Shown here piece by piece: positions 1 through 13,600 of a stretch of 64,000 nucleotides of DNA. Every line of letters begins with the position of its first letter. Within the stretch, counting starts at the first letter, position 1. Location of the stretch: contig NC_088327.1 of the NCBI RefSeq assembly GCF_036884655.1, positions 9,023,001 to 9,087,000 of the forward strand, written 5' to 3'. The position numbers were made by a program, and so were the translations under genes. The notes beneath the pieces are model-generated. The model saw nothing but the letters and a program-made list of their open reading frames with translations, searched no databases and was not told the DNA's origin. The DNA comes from Musa acuminata AAA Group (Eukaryota > Streptophyta > Magnoliopsida > Zingiberales > Musaceae).

Positions 1-418
1 TGGCACTTGATATCTGATTATGGTGGCTTACAAAGAAGCTGGATAAGAAGAAAACATAGATGTCCCATTTATTCAATCACCGTCCCACTATCATGCAATA
101 GTTGTTGTCCTTTGTTACTCATAAATGTGACCTCAAGGTGGTACTCTACTCTTCAATGATTGTAATGATACTACATGAAGAAAAATAAACATTACTTCCT
201 ATTATTTGTCAGGATACTTTTTCATTGACATGTAATTTAAACCAAAAGAATAAGAAATATCTTCTTTGTCAACCATTTCACGGCCGGTTCAAAAGCTTCA
301 TGAAGATAGAGCAGATTGTCACAGTACAGCACTTGGAAGCACGTACTTAACACAAACATGACGTCTACTTAAGAAGACCGAAGTAGTATGTTTACCCAGG
401 AGTTCGTGGGCAACAAAC

Positions 419-668
419 CTGGGTTGTTTTACCACTGGCTGGCGTTCAACACCTTCAGGAACTCGTCTTTCTGGTGCCAGACCGGAAGGGTCTGCCTCTT
501 CTCCAGTATCTCGTGGTACCTCCTTGAGTAGGGCCGGCCGTTCCAACGGTTGATCCCCGGCGGGAACGACGCCGACTTGGCAGAGAAGGATCCGTTCGTC
601 TTGGCCAACTTCGCCGCGACGGATGACTCGTCCACCACGTCGAAGAGGCTCACCTTCAACATTCCCAA
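419..668 (-). pseudogene. Prp43/DEAH2-type ATP-dependent RNA helicase, first exon, frameshifted
   Basis: The first 70-odd residues read as the N-terminus of plant DEAH2/DEAH3 (Prp43-type) helicases, which release spliced introns and act in ribosome assembly. Visible hallmarks are KVSLFDVVDESS near the start, then WNGRPYSRRYHEILEKRQ and LPVWHQKDEFLKVL. The intact family continues with a strand leading into the P-loop, GETGSGKTTQ. Here the reading frame stops right after NASQW. The bases for SGKTTQ follow immediately in another frame and end at a good splice donor (CAG/GTTTG, exon end 419). This implies loss of about 29 bp, removing the front half of Walker A and shifting the frame. Short CAG direct repeats flank the inferred deletion. 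Later exons would lie beyond the left edge, so I cannot tell a dead gene from a local sequence error. Family identity is firm; pseudogene status is inferred. Confidence 0.7.
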
Positions 669-769
669 TTCCTATTCCGCCGAATAAGATCAACAGATGA
701 TCGACCCCGCTACGAATTCGACCTCAAGTTCGAGAGACGAGCAATCAATGAGTTCAGGTTTTCGGATCG

Positions 770-832
770 AAACCCTAATGTTTGGGAGGGAAAAGGTCGA
801 GCAGGACCCGATTGGTTAAGCCGTTTTATATA
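770..832 (-). promoter_or_regulatory. Core promoter of the helicase gene: TATA box and telo-box
   Basis: On the minus strand TATATAAA lies at 832-825, about 157 bp before the ATG at 668. A telo-box (AAACCCTAA read on the plus strand, 770-778) lies between it and the start. Telo-boxes near the transcription start are common in plant genes for translation and RNA processing, which suits a Prp43-type helicase. The start of transcription itself is not visible. Confidence 0.5.
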
Positions 833-839
833 GTAGAGG

Positions 840-3120
840 CGCGGGGCCCATTAGAAGCTCGAATGTACTAAAATATCCTTGTCTTCGTCCCGATTCACGA
901 TAAGACCTCCGTGCGCTATGCATATGGAAGCGATACTCTGTTTCCATCCTTCCACCGCTTACCCGATGGGCTACCTCTGTCGTTATTAGAGGGTGAACAG
1001 TGGAGCCCAAGTGTGAACAGGAGGAACTGATCCGTACGAAATTTAAGTGGCGACTTCTGCACGTTTGTGCAACGTGGCTTTATATATAGTAAATTCATGA
1101 ATTTTCTTTTTCAAATTATATATATATATATATATATATATAATTATCGTGTTAGGCTGATGCAAACATAATAAATAGCATATATATAGGAACCTGATGT
1201 GAAATAATAGGTTCATAATAAAAAAGGAAATTGGTGTCAACCTATATCTACTGTATACAAGCATTTTGATTACTTGAATAGTGAATGTTCTTATATATTT
1301 TATTTTTGGTTGTAAAATTCTAATCATCCAATGTTAGATGAGAAAGGTGTTTTCATAAAAATAAAATCTAAAAGAATGTTTTTATAACTATAGGGAAAAT
1401 CAAGGATTCACCGTTAAATTTAATCTGTCACTTGTCTTCCGTGCATTCATCAAATTTGTAACACTCCAATTCAATCAAAAATAAGATAAATGAATTTATA
1501 AAATAAAATGGATCTACCATTATTAGTAGTCGATTTTTATTAGGGTTTAATTCTATATTATGTTAGTTATTAAGTAAATATTGTAATATCCCGATTTAAT
1601 CATACATAAAAAAATTCACTAACATATGGTGTATTCAATTATATGCATTCACTTATTATTTATTCAGACATCTCATATTTAAGTCCATGTATTAGCATCA
1701 TATATATATTTTTATTAAAAAAATATTTTAATATATTAATTAAAAATATATTAAATATATATTTTACGAAAAATTATAGGATGCCTAAATATTTCAAGAG
1801 AAGGCGAACGAGGTGGAGTGAGACTAATAACCAAGGATGAGTAGATATCAATGTGGATTTAATTATTCCAATATTTGTATAAAAACAATGATAATTTCAC
1901 AAACACTATAATTTCATTCAAAAAATATTATAGTGACATATTCTATTTTTTTAATTATTATCGTTAATTCACAACAATAACGATCACAAATATTATATTT
2001 AAATTTAAGATAAAATAAATATTAGAATTTTTCATGCTTTTATTTTGAAACATGTCAAATCCTTCATAATTTTCATATAAAACATTCAGATTCTCGTATA
2101 AAATAATTATTGGGATTTCAATTAATTAAAGTTCAGTTACGATTCAGCTATAAGAACACTATAAATCTATACAAGAACATTTTTAAGTCTATTTTTCTAT
2201 TATCATTTTTCAATAAATTAAAATAAAAAATACTATGCTATATTTCATAAGCATCAATTCAATATGTTAAGCAAAAAGAAGTGAGGACTTATCATCATTA
2301 ATATTAGATTTCAAAATATATAATAATATTTATTATCAAAGTTGATGGAATTTAAGTTAATTAGCATGTTAATTTTTTTTTAATAGTATCACAATGTTCT
2401 TAACTTAGAAACCTCCCAATCTTTTCAATCACATTTCCCTCAACTTAGGTAGGCCTTTTCTAAGCCAAGAATAAGAGGAGAAGGGTGAAAAAGGAGAAGA
2501 AGAGGGTATTTAGGTATATAATTTATAAATATTAAAAATTCTTAAAATGAGATTATAGATAGTAAAAAGGGGGGTTACAAATAAAAATCATCATAATAAA
2601 ATATAAATTTACTATTTATAATCTATCAATCATTAATTATCCATTTATTCGCACAATATCTTATTTCGAGTTGATGTTATCTCCCATCGATTAGGAGAAA
2701 AAAAATGAAAAGTTGATGATGACATTTATATCTATTTGTAGAGCGAGAATATTAAAAATAAAAAATTATCAATTTTTATTATTTTTAAAGATAATTTTTT
2801 TAGGGTTTTTAGAAATAGAGGGTGTTACATAAAAAAAATCATATAAAAATTATATATTTAATTAAAAGAAAAAGTCTTCACTCTGATACGATCCTGTGCA
2901 CATATTTCACAGGTAGGGGAACGAGGCGGAGGGAGATCGGTAACAAAGGTCTCCGTGGAAGTACATTACACCGTATTATAGATGTATCGGAGGAACCAAT
3001 CCATCGTCACCGTCGTCGTCACCATCGTGACATTCGCACCTAAGGCGGCCGCTTCATCAAAAGGGGCGACGAGGATAGGCGACCCACCGGTCATCTCCCC
3101 TCTTTCCCTCTGTTACTCGC
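840..3120. other. AT-rich intergenic region without genes
   Basis: I see no coding feature. There is an (AT)n run at about 1118-1142. Two diverged copies of a short GC-richer segment sit at 1802-1840 and 2919-2955 (both contain GAACGAGG or GCGAACGAGG followed by a GGAG-rich stretch), probably remains of one dispersed repeat. The remainder is poly-A/T-rich filler. Confidence 0.5.
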
Positions 3121-3121
3121 C

Positions 3122-3866
3122 TCAACCCTAGCCCTAGCCTCGGATTCTCCCCCACGTGTCCCCAGTTCTCCATCTTGAGCTACTTCGGCGGCCCTAAAGA
3201 TCCCAATATTATATCTCTATCGTCCTTCGATGTTCGTCTGGGGTTTCCGTTCCGCTTCTGGGTGAGATTATCTCGTTCCTGAATCAATTTGCTTCGTCTC
3301 GGTGTCTGGAATCCCTTGTCGTTTGATGTTTAGATCAAGATTGGTTTTGTTGGCGGATTCTTGATTCGATTTTTCTTGGGTTCTTGCTTTCCCTTGTGGT
3401 TGTTTTTCTTGATTCCAGGTTGGTCTTTTTTCCGCCGTGTTCTTGGTCTTGAATTTTTATTTGCTCGATTGACGATCGATGCATCTTGATTCTCGCATCG
3501 CCGGTGGTTGTTTTGATGGTTTTTTTTGGATTTAATGCTGATCTTGGAAGTCGTTGCTCGCTATGTTTCGTTTTGGGTTTGATCTTTTCCTGTGGATGCG
3601 TATGATTTGTTTGCGTAATGCTGTTGAGTTCTAATCTTTGCTGCACTTCTGTTTGTCAGGGTTGATTTCGTTCATTCTTGTGGTCAAATTCTTGGTCGTT
3701 TCATGCTATCTTTCATGTTGATTATTCTTGTAGCATCCACTTATCATTCAACTTTTTTTAATATCTATATACTGATTCTTTGCTTTCTTTTATTGCCAAA
3801 ATTCTTCCTTTTTATTTTTTTCTTTTGTTCAATTGTTATTCATTTATTTGGGAATATAATTATCAG
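3122..3866 (+). promoter_or_regulatory. Promoter elements and 5'UTR intron of the INO80 subunit B gene
   Basis: A telo-box-like AACCCTAGCCCTAG lies at about 3124 and a G-box core CACGTG at 3153-3158. A probable leader exon ends at a donor GG/GTGAGA (GT at 3262-3263). A T-rich intron of about 600 bp follows and ends at an acceptor TATCAG at 3866, some 43 bp before the start codon. A long first intron in the leader is common in plant housekeeping genes. The leader exon and intron are inferred from splice consensus and base composition only. Confidence 0.45.
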
Positions 3867-3909
3867 GTAGGAAGGCGAACGGGTTGAGTAGTTTGATCTG
3901 TTGAATCTG

Positions 3910-6535
3910 ATGGAGGGCTTGGGGGGTCTGGGATTCAGTGGTACAAACGCAGTGATGAAGAAGCCGAGGAGTGCCACCCTGAGACGACCTCGGCCCGAGG
4001 CACAGCTGGTTTCAGAATCTTGTGACATCTCACCCCTATCTTCTACTCCATCCTTGAATAATTCAAGGAAGTTCTCTCCTGATGATGATGGAGGTAGTGA
4101 ATCCAGTGTCCGAAGGAAAGAATTTTATCTTAACAACCCTCCTCCAAAGAGTTCATCTATTAATATAGCTTCTTCGAAGAAAACCAAGAAAGTCGATAAG
4201 GTATTTGGAGAAGTTGATGGGGGATATCATGGAGTTAGCAGTTCGCGAGGCGGACATAGGTCTGACATGAAACGTTGCAGTGAAGGTGTTCTTGCCCCAG
4301 CTAAGTGGAAAAATACTGACAGGGTCAAAGAAGACAATGAGAAACACTCAATATCCCCAGATGCAAACGTTCGAAAGAGTGATGGGAGTTATAATGTGGA
4401 TCAGTCAGAAGGGATCTCTAATGTTATTGCTGAAAACAAGCCTAGGAAGGTGAAACTCAAGGTTGGTGGAGTCACACGCACAATACTGGAGACAGGTGAT
4501 GATGGATCTTCTGCAAAACCTCCACGTTCCTTGGATTCCTCTCGGCATCGTCTAAAGCTCATTGCCCGGGTAATATGCTGCTAAGGATTCCCAATTTCAG
4601 TCTATTGTTTAATGAATAATTAAGCTGAAAATAAAAACTTAGCTATAACTTGGATTTATCTGCTTAGCATCTTCTTTTTGCAGCTCTTTACCGGAATTAT
4701 TGATCATTAAGTTCATAAATTTTCCTACTACGGAACGGTACCATGATTGACAAAGTTGATCCAAACATGTTAGAGATTACCATCAAGTAAATTAGTAAAA
4801 TCTGCAGCGCTGTACATTCCTAAGATGTCTTAATATTTCATGTTAAGCTCTCTCTTTGCTATACTGCCATCATGCTCGTACTCATTCGAAGAACTGTCTC
4901 TATAAGGGAACATCGTATTTACTTTTCTCCTTAGTTGCAGGATTACTCTGATGGTCACTCCCTGCCCGAAAGGGGGAATGGCTCACAAGGAGATCAGGGG
5001 AAGCAATTGAGTGGATCGAGCTTTATTCATGGGATGGAAGAGGCTTCTACGGCAACAGTTGCTGAAGCAAGCTTAGTTGGAAAGCAAACAGACAAACTGC
5101 ATATGCTACCCTCTTCTGCGCCTACTCGTAAGAGTAAGAGGGTCCCAAAGAGGCGTATGTTTGATGATGATGAGGAGGATGAAGAGATTCGTTACCTTGA
5201 GAAACTTAAATCTTCTAAGGTTTCTGCAGATGATTCAGCAGGAAATGATGGTAGCAGCGAGAATATCATTCAGAAAAAGAAATTACTCAAGATTCCTAGA
5301 AATAGAAATACTGCTTTTGAGGTGGATGAGGACTATACATCTTCTCGATCAAGTAAAGATAATAGAAGGAAGTTGAGGCCAGGAAGGGAATCTGATGATA
5401 CAGACTATGTCGAAGAGGAAGAACCTGGTTCCGATGGTGAGACAGAGATCAAGAGAAGGAAACAGAAGGAAACTAGTGGGTCACCAGCTGACGTTAGAAC
5501 CGAACCTCTTACTACACGACAGCGGGCACTTCAATCAGGAAAAGCTGGCAATGGTGAAAGTTTTGTCGAGTTCCCAAATGGGTTGCCACCTGCACCTTCT
5601 AGAAGTAAAGCCTGATATCATTGTCAATATTGTGACAGAACTTCCTGCAAGAGGATTTTTTTTTTTTCAAGTTCTTTCTTTTTGACGTTGCATTATGACT
5701 GCAGAACAAAAGGAGAAGCTATCTGAAGTGGAGATACAAGCAAAAAAAGCAGAAGCTGCTCAAAGACGGAAAATGCAAGTAGAGAAGCAAGCCAGAGAAT
5801 CTGAGGTGTGTCTTTATTTCTTTCTGGATCTAAGTTGGCATTACTCCTGTCAATGAATTGCCTGATTAAATTTTAACTTCACAGGCTGAGGCTATAAGGA
5901 AAATATTAGGCCAAGATTCTGACAAGAAAAAGGAAGAAAAGAAGCAGAAAGAACTTGAAGAAAAGGTCTATATCCCAAACCTCAGTTATGCCCTGAATTT
6001 ATTCTAGTTGACTTATTTTTATTTTCAATCTCTGGATTATATTGGTTTACACAGGCAAGGTTTGCTAAGTCACAAGCATTGGGTCCAAGCACCATTAGAT
6101 GTGTCATTGGACCTGGTGGCACAGTCGTAACATTTGCTGATGATGTAGGCCTTCCAAGTATATTCAACTCCAGGCCTTGCAGGTAAGATGGAAATTTCTA
6201 ACTTAAACTAGGAGGAAATGAATTTACAGCATGAGCCTTCTGAATTGGTAATATTTTTACTGTATCATATACTCGTGGGATATTCTTTTTTTTTTTCACT
6301 CTGTTGCTTTTATTATGTGGACTCTTGCATTCTGTTGATGCAACAACCTTTTGCCTGTCTGTTTCTTACTGATGATTGCTCTGGATCCAGTTACCCTCCT
6401 CCACGAGAGAAATGTGCTGCCCCGTCATGTTCAAATGCATACAAGTATCGGGATTCCAAGACTAAGCTTCCCTTGTGTAGTCTACAGTGCTATAGAGAAG
6501 TCAAAGGAAGTGCTGAGTCAACGATAACTTGTTAA
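3910..6535 (+). CDS. INO80 chromatin-remodelling complex subunit B (IES2-like), PAPA-1 region and HIT zinc finger
   Basis: Six coding exons: 3910-4569, 4941-5604, 5705-5805, 5885-5965, 6055-6182, 6391-6535. Together they give 1779 nt, 592 residues, with every junction GT/AG and in phase. The ATG at 3910 opens MEGLGGLGFSGTNAVMKKPR. The first 430 residues are low-complexity, charged and Ser-rich, with an acidic run (DDDEEDEE) and basic clusters (KSKRVPKRR), as expected of a nuclear scaffold. Residues about 442-502 form a Lys/Glu-rich predicted helix (QKEKLSEVEIQAKKAEAAQR) typical of the PAPA-1-like region. Next come GPSTIRCVIGPGGTVVTF and LPSIFNSRPC, then a HIT-type finger near 550-580 (CAAPSC and LPLCSLQC). 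In yeast, Ies2 activates the Ino80 ATPase; the plant role is inferred from the family. The identification rests on the C-terminal third. Exon borders were placed by eye. Confidence 0.85.
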
Positions 6536-7580
6536 TATTTCTATACTTGAATATATGTGATTCTACAGGAGCAAGGTTATTCTCAAGATGTATCTACCTG
6601 ATATGGTGAAGAGGACAGTTTTGGCCAGCAAATCAATTTGTTATGCTAAATAGTCTTGTTTCTGCACTGGCGAGCGGATAAGTTGAAAATACACACAAAT
6701 CCAATTTTTTTGCCCGTGCAAGTTATTAAGATCATTCTTTTCAGTAATCTACGTGGTAATTCTTAGAGTGTGGCTATTCCTGTTTGCTTATATCTTTTGG
6801 TTCGCAATTTTGCTGCTTTGTCGGTGATTTTCATTTGGCTTATTAAGATATTGAGCAGACTGCCATGTTGAAGTCTTGGTAGTTTGCTCTGCTCAAATTT
6901 GGTGCTTCAAGTGTATATTATATATATTGCTGCTGTTGGAGTCTTAAGTACAAGTGGTATGACAGCTTCCATTTGATACTAATTAACTAGTTAGTTTTTC
7001 CGGTAAGTAATTTCCAACAGAAAGTAACCTCAGATCGAATGGTGAAGGATTTATATATCTGTTTGATAATTGCAGCATTAGGTATGTTATAGTCTAGATT
7101 GGCTAAATTGAGGCATAGATGCTGTTCGTTTTGTGTATTACACTTGGATCAATCTAGATTGGAATAACTACACAATTACATTTATGCAATCGATGTTGTA
7201 TTACTTTCTGCAAATTAATGCAGAATACGGTAAAGGCATTACATTTAGGACATGCAAATTAATACTAAATGTTGTATTACATTTAGGACATGCATTACTG
7301 CAGCCGTTTACTGGCACACTGCTGCCGATGAAACTGAAGGCTCTACAGTAAAAGACCAAATTTTGTTTTCTTTTATAGTTTCGGATCCAAAATACGTGTA
7401 TAAATGAAAGAAACGCAAAATTGAAGTGTACTGTTGCTTCCGCGCGCAGTACTCTCCGCGATAGTCCGCAATCGCGACTCGCTTCTGAATCAACGGAAAC
7501 CAACCCTGCGATGGTCCGGTCTCCGCTCCACTTCGAATCCTCCGCCCTCACCCGTCGGATTTCTCCGGGCCCTCTTCCCT
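6536..7580. other. 3'UTR of the INO80B gene and intergenic spacer
   Basis: The first 300 or so bases probably hold the 3'UTR. The rest is AT-rich spacer without a coding signal. A 20-bp segment (CATTACATTTAGGACATGCA) occurs twice, at about 7239 and 7274, a 35-bp-period duplication. The last 150 bases become GC-rich and form the promoter and leader of the next gene. Confidence 0.5.
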
Positions 7581-7667
7581 CTCCACATATAACTGTAGAT
7601 CTCCCGGCCATGTCTCTCGCCTCCTCCTCCGCCGGCTCCAGTTTCTAAGCATCCTTTTGCTCCAGCG

Positions 7668-10600
7668 ATGCCGGCTTCTCTCTCGCTCTCCCTTCCCTTC
7701 CCAACTGCCGCCCCTCCGGCATCCGATCCGTCGGCCGCCGCTGCCCCCTTCGGTGCATTCTGCAGTTACGGCCGACGGTTCTGCGGCCTCCGCAGGGAGG
7801 ACTTGTCACTCCGCTCGCTGAATTGGGCGGCCTCGGGGCGGATCACCCCGGATTCCTCCCGGAGGTTCTCGAGGAAGATCTTGGCCGTGGTGAAGTATAA
7901 CGGGAGCCCCGCCAAAGTCTTTGATTATGATCTCGTCATCATCGGAGCTGGCGTCGGAAGCCATGGCGCTGCGCTCCATGCAGTCGAGAAGGTAATGTTG
8001 TATGTTTCTTGATGGGTTTTACCTGCTTGTTTTGTTGTATCTGAGGTACTCGAACTCGTGCGCTTGGTTGCTGGACAACCAATATTTCTTGGCGTTGGAT
8101 TTCTTATATAGCCGTTCGAATTCACACGTGACAGCTTTTCTTTTAATCCTTTTATTTATACACTGATTCTATATTATGTTGCCAATAATAGTTTATACGA
8201 TGCTTTTCACACTTCATTGTCGGTGTCTTCACGCCGTTTCCTTTGGTCCAATCCCGATCGTACGGGGGCGTCCTCGTGGGTGTCCGAGATGGGGATGGAA
8301 GGGCGAGGTCGGGTCGGAGCTGGTGTCTCTGGGGCTGACCCGAGGTAGGACTTGGATTCCTGCTTCAGCATCGCCTTCCTAGACAGGAGGTCAATGTCGG
8401 GAGACGGATTCCCGACTCGATCCTTTCGAAGCTTAAGTTAGTTCGAGGTGGATCTGAGGATATTCTTTTATGTTCGAGGTCCTATCTCCCGGGACATACC
8501 AGGGGATCGATATTTATACATGTTATAGGGAGTCGGTCATACTCGAGTTGTTAATGACCGTTGATGCTTTGGGCGGCCCGTACGTATTCTCCAGGCGACA
8601 CGGATTGACCTGTACTGTTCTACGTCGTGCGGTGCCGTCTTCTACGACCTCAGGTGACGCGGGAACCGTTGAACGTCTTTGCGGGGATGCTGCGTCCCTT
8701 CAAGTCCGTATTGGCGCCCGCGCCTCCTCGGCACCGAGGTGCGACTGTCGACTCCGAGGCACCACGTCGGCTTTGAGATGCCACATCGACTCTGAGATGG
8801 CTGTTGATCGTTACCAGAATATTCCCTATCATTCATTCTTATTTTGAGTATCCATGCTTCTATTATCCAAGCGATAGCAGTCTTTTGGTCTAAAATTAGT
8901 TGTTTTTTCTTTTTGTGTGACTCGGGTTCACTTTTTACCTACCGGTGCTGTTCCATGACGGAACCACTATTTTGTTGCTTTTCATGTTACTTGAAATACA
9001 CATGATCTGTGATAGTCATGAGACACCAACATATTTGAATACTGGAGTTTCAATTGTTTTTGCATCCCGAGCCACTTAAACACAAATGCAAAGGTTGTAT
9101 GATCACCATGCACTACCAATCTCAATATACATCTATCAGTTACCATCATTATTCTATAATAAGGTTCATCTTCCTCTTTTTTTTTTTGGTTGTTGAGTGC
9201 TGCTTGTTATTTTCTCGGCCAAATTTGATCTCATCTATTTACAAGAAAAGATGAATGACTAATTTGAGAGAAAGCAGTCCTTGAAATCGGTTGATTGAGC
9301 TGTTGAGCTACTTTCTTGTATTATAAAGGAAATGATTGTGCAACTTTTGGCATTCGCACTGCTCTGCTTGGACACCAAAAGTTGAAAATATTAGACAATT
9401 AAACTTGAGAGAAAATTTAATGTTTCTAGACTTACAAGTGTTAGGAAAAGGTAATATGTCATTCAGTAACATCCAGTCTGGGTTCAAGCATTTGATCTTT
9501 TTCTGTTTTTAATTTACAGAAATTTTCTATATTAATTTATGTGTTACTTATTCTTATTATCCTGAGCTTAAGGTATATTCATTATCCTGGTCCTTATGGT
9601 ATATTGTAAGCACTGAATTCAGACAGACACCCAGGCTATTTGAAGCTTGGAGCGGGTGACAACTGAAGCAGACACAATGATGGGTCAATATTATACTTAT
9701 ATCTGCATATATGTGTTTTCCAATCCTAAAATAAAATTTATAATGTAGAACTCCAGACGAGCATGTACCGTTTGAAAAAAAAAATTGTGTTAAATTCACA
9801 TATAATGATTTATGTGTCAGAGTGATCTCAGATCCTCAGGTGGAAGCATGAAAAATCATACATGCGAACACTACATGACATCACATAAATTTGTTTGCAC
9901 ATACCAAATATTAAGGAAACATTTTTGATTGTGGTGAAAAATCCCAGCAGATAGCAAAGGGATTGTGGAGAAACTTATGAGCAGCCATATTTTGGACAAC
10001 TCTCTTACACTACCTGACGTATGTTATTATGCTGCAAACATGAGAAGATTTTGGTATCTGTCTGTGACTGAATATCATTTCTCTTGGTTAGTAATTTGAT
10101 GTGCTCTGTTAGCGTTTAGATTTTCTTTTTGCTCTTTAAGTGCTCTCCATATGCTTTGACTTGTTATTCATCAGAATGAGTCCTAAACTATGGTACCTGA
10201 TTTGCAGGGTTTAAAAACTACCATTATTGAAGGGGACATTGTTGGTGGTACTTGTGTAAATAGAGGATGCGTTCCATCTAAAGCTCTTCTTGCTGTTAGT
10301 GGTCGCATGCGTGAACTTCATGATGAGCATCACCTGAAGGCTCTGGGTCTACAGGTTTCAAGCTTCATTTCTTCTTTTTCTTACCATATGTCTAGAATCC
10401 AAAGACAATTTGTATACTGTTTTATTAGTGTCTAACCTGGCATTGAATAACTATGTGAATAGCTGGGAACATCAAAGAGACACACTATTTACCATCTTAC
10501 TTTACATTTGCTGTTTGTTTTTGACAAAATACTTAATTTGATCAGATGACATCTCATTCATGATCACTGTGTTGGCTGAAGAATCTTCTTAGTTAGTAAG

Positions 10601-13600
10601 AAACAGGTGGTATGTACTGGTTTGCTAGTTGATCGGTATGCATACCAGCTCGTTTCGATGCGTACTCTGAAATATGGCCATGTATTGGTCAATACGGGGT
10701 ATGTATTGGCCGATATGGTCAAAACTTGTCTTGTATCGATCGATATGGGTCGGTACCAATCTTAATTTCATCGATACCAACCCGAATCCAGTCTAGTTTG
10801 ACCAAATTGACCATTGGGGCCTCTTTTGGGGCTTTAAATTGCCTCCCTTCCCCCTCTTTCAGTCATTCTCTCATTCTCACTTTTTCTCACACTGTTGTGA
10901 TTAAAGTTCCTTATCGGGCGATTCAAGATCAACGAGAAGCAACTTCCTCCTGTGTGACAGTTTTTCCTTGATGGATTCAAAAAGATCATTTCAATATTTC
11001 CTCTTATAATCTATTCATTTATGGCTTAGATACACTTTATTCTTGTGTAAATACAACTTATATACCAATAAATTAGGAAAAAAATTCTAAGAAAATGAAA
11101 TTTTCTTTGTTTTGGTCATTTTTCGGCCTTTTTTCGAAAAACCAATACATACTGGCATACCAACACGTGGTGTGCCGATGCCAACTGGTACACCAGTCCT
11201 CCTATGGATGGTATCACATGGGACAATGGTCCTTATTCTTGGTAGTTAAATGTACACAGGCTTTCCTGCATGTAAAGTGTAAACTGATATATTCAACATA
11301 ATGGTTTTGCAGTTTCCCATGATGAAGATCTGAAGTCAAATAAGCATTTATCATACATTTAAACATAGCTTTTGTTTGTCTCACTGGACAATATTAAAGC
11401 CACAGATTATTATTTGATTTTTTTTGTTACATCAGGGTCATTTATTTCATGAGCATTTAAATATTTATCTTAATTATATTTTTCTGACCATGCCACCTTT
11501 AGTATATTTCTGTGAAAATCTACTGCACTGAGACTTTCTGTAGTCTGTTTATCAAATTATCCTAATTTATGTCATGTTTTAATGCTTCATTGCACTGAAA
11601 TGATAGGTCACATCTCCTGGTTATAATAGACTAAGCGTTGCTGATCATGCAAATAATCTTGCTTCCAAAATTCAGATTAATTTGACTAATTCATTGAAAG
11701 CTCTAGGTGTTGATATACTCACAGGTGTAGGCACTATTGTGGTAAGTTGCTTGTGCTTGATATTAATTTTTCTGTAGTACATAATTATTATTATGCAACG
11801 TCATTTAATAGCTGAGTAACCTGAGTTTCTAGTTTGTAGTAGATTATATTATGGTCATTATATCGAGATACATATTAGTTTTGCATGATTTTTCTTTATC
11901 GATTATAAGTTATTCTGTGACAATCTATATGGGAATTATTTTAACAGGCCAAAAACATTTAATAATTTTTTTATACTGATTCCTCTAACTGTATAACATG
12001 TGATCTTGTTGAAATATAGCTTAAAATCTATATCATGGAAGGTTGCGTTGAAAACCCACCATTCTAATGTGAAAAGATAGAAGAACTATGCTTATTAAAT
12101 ATGTTGTGTTAATGCTTTCTGTACCAGTCTTACAACTCCATGCTTCTTTGGGTTAATTAAATTTGGAATTGATTCACAATTGACTTGTTATTTTCCTAAC
12201 CCTTTGTAGATCAAACAGCCGTAGCATCACAATGATAAGAATTATCTGAGAAGTGCAAAGAGAAGAATGTTATTAGATTTTTATTGAAAATAGCACATGT
12301 ATATTAAATGAAACATAGGAGTGCAGTGTCTTTGAAAGTAGAAGTACCAACTTATTTTACTAATTAGGATTTTACGCTCTCGAACCCTGGTTATAATACT
12401 ATATATTTTTTTGTGCTTAATTGAATGCATCAAGTATACTTTATGAAGCATGAATTCTTCAAAATGCTTGTCATGTCTATTGTGCTCATATCAGACTCTT
12501 AACAGTAGCCTCTTATTTCTTGACACACATCAGGTACTTGAAAAAAATATTAGGATCTGTATAACTGACATAAATATTAACTTACGATGCATGTATATAT
12601 GTTATAAACACACATATACATTTGATTTTTATTTTTTGTATACATTTATGATACATGTATGCTTATTTTCTATCTTTGAATTGCTGTATTGATGTGTATG
12701 TATTGTGTTGTGTGCATGTCCATGCTTTATAAACTATACTACAAACTAGTATTATATGATCACTGCAATCAAATTACCTATTTATTGTTCTCAGATATCA
12801 GATCATTGATCTGGGTGTGTGTTTGTGCGAGTATTGTGTTTGGTTCATTGATATTCTACTGAGTTTTTGTAAGCACATTGACTCTATGTTTAAGTGCTAG
12901 AGGATTGTGATTAAGCTGTTACTGTTACCTTAATGAGATGAAGAAACTTGCACGGGCTAATCCAAGCTCTAAAACCTTCCTATGTGCTGGTTATTCCATT
13001 TCAATCTTTAGATGCCACTCCCTTTTATAGATTAAAGATGTCCATTCATATTAAAATTTTGTTTTTGTGCTGTATATTTGTAATGCCAATGACTATAACA
13101 AAAGGAAAACTAAATCATGGATTTTATGAAGTGTCGCTTGAATAGTATAATCCAGATTATTCTAAATAACTGTTTTAGTTGGGAGAAATACCATAAGTTT
13201 CCATTATTGATGGCTAATATCATGTTGATAGCTCTTTGCTATATTGTTCTTACTTCTTACAAAAGACACTAGGAATACTGTTTCTTGAATATGTTTTATA
13301 TTGACTAGCAATGGAGTTGTGTTTCCCTTCAACACTAATCTATATTTATTTCTTCCTCTGCTTATGCATGAGGTATTTGGTTTTGAAATGATTTGTCATT
13401 CTTTGCTGATGTCAGAGAGTCATGAACTATGGTCTTACCATGACACACTGATGTTTTCAGGGTACACAAAAGGTGAAATATGGAAAGGTCGGGTTTCCTG
13501 GTACAGAAATTACAGCTAGGAATACAATAATAGCTAGTGGATCTGTTCCCTTTGTACCTAATGGCATTGAAGTGGATGGTTAACTTTATTTTCTCTGACT

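Noticed and set aside
8470..8847. A 125-codon frame in LPD intron 1
   Set aside because: It lies inside the solo LTR, which explains its GC content; LTRs do not normally code.
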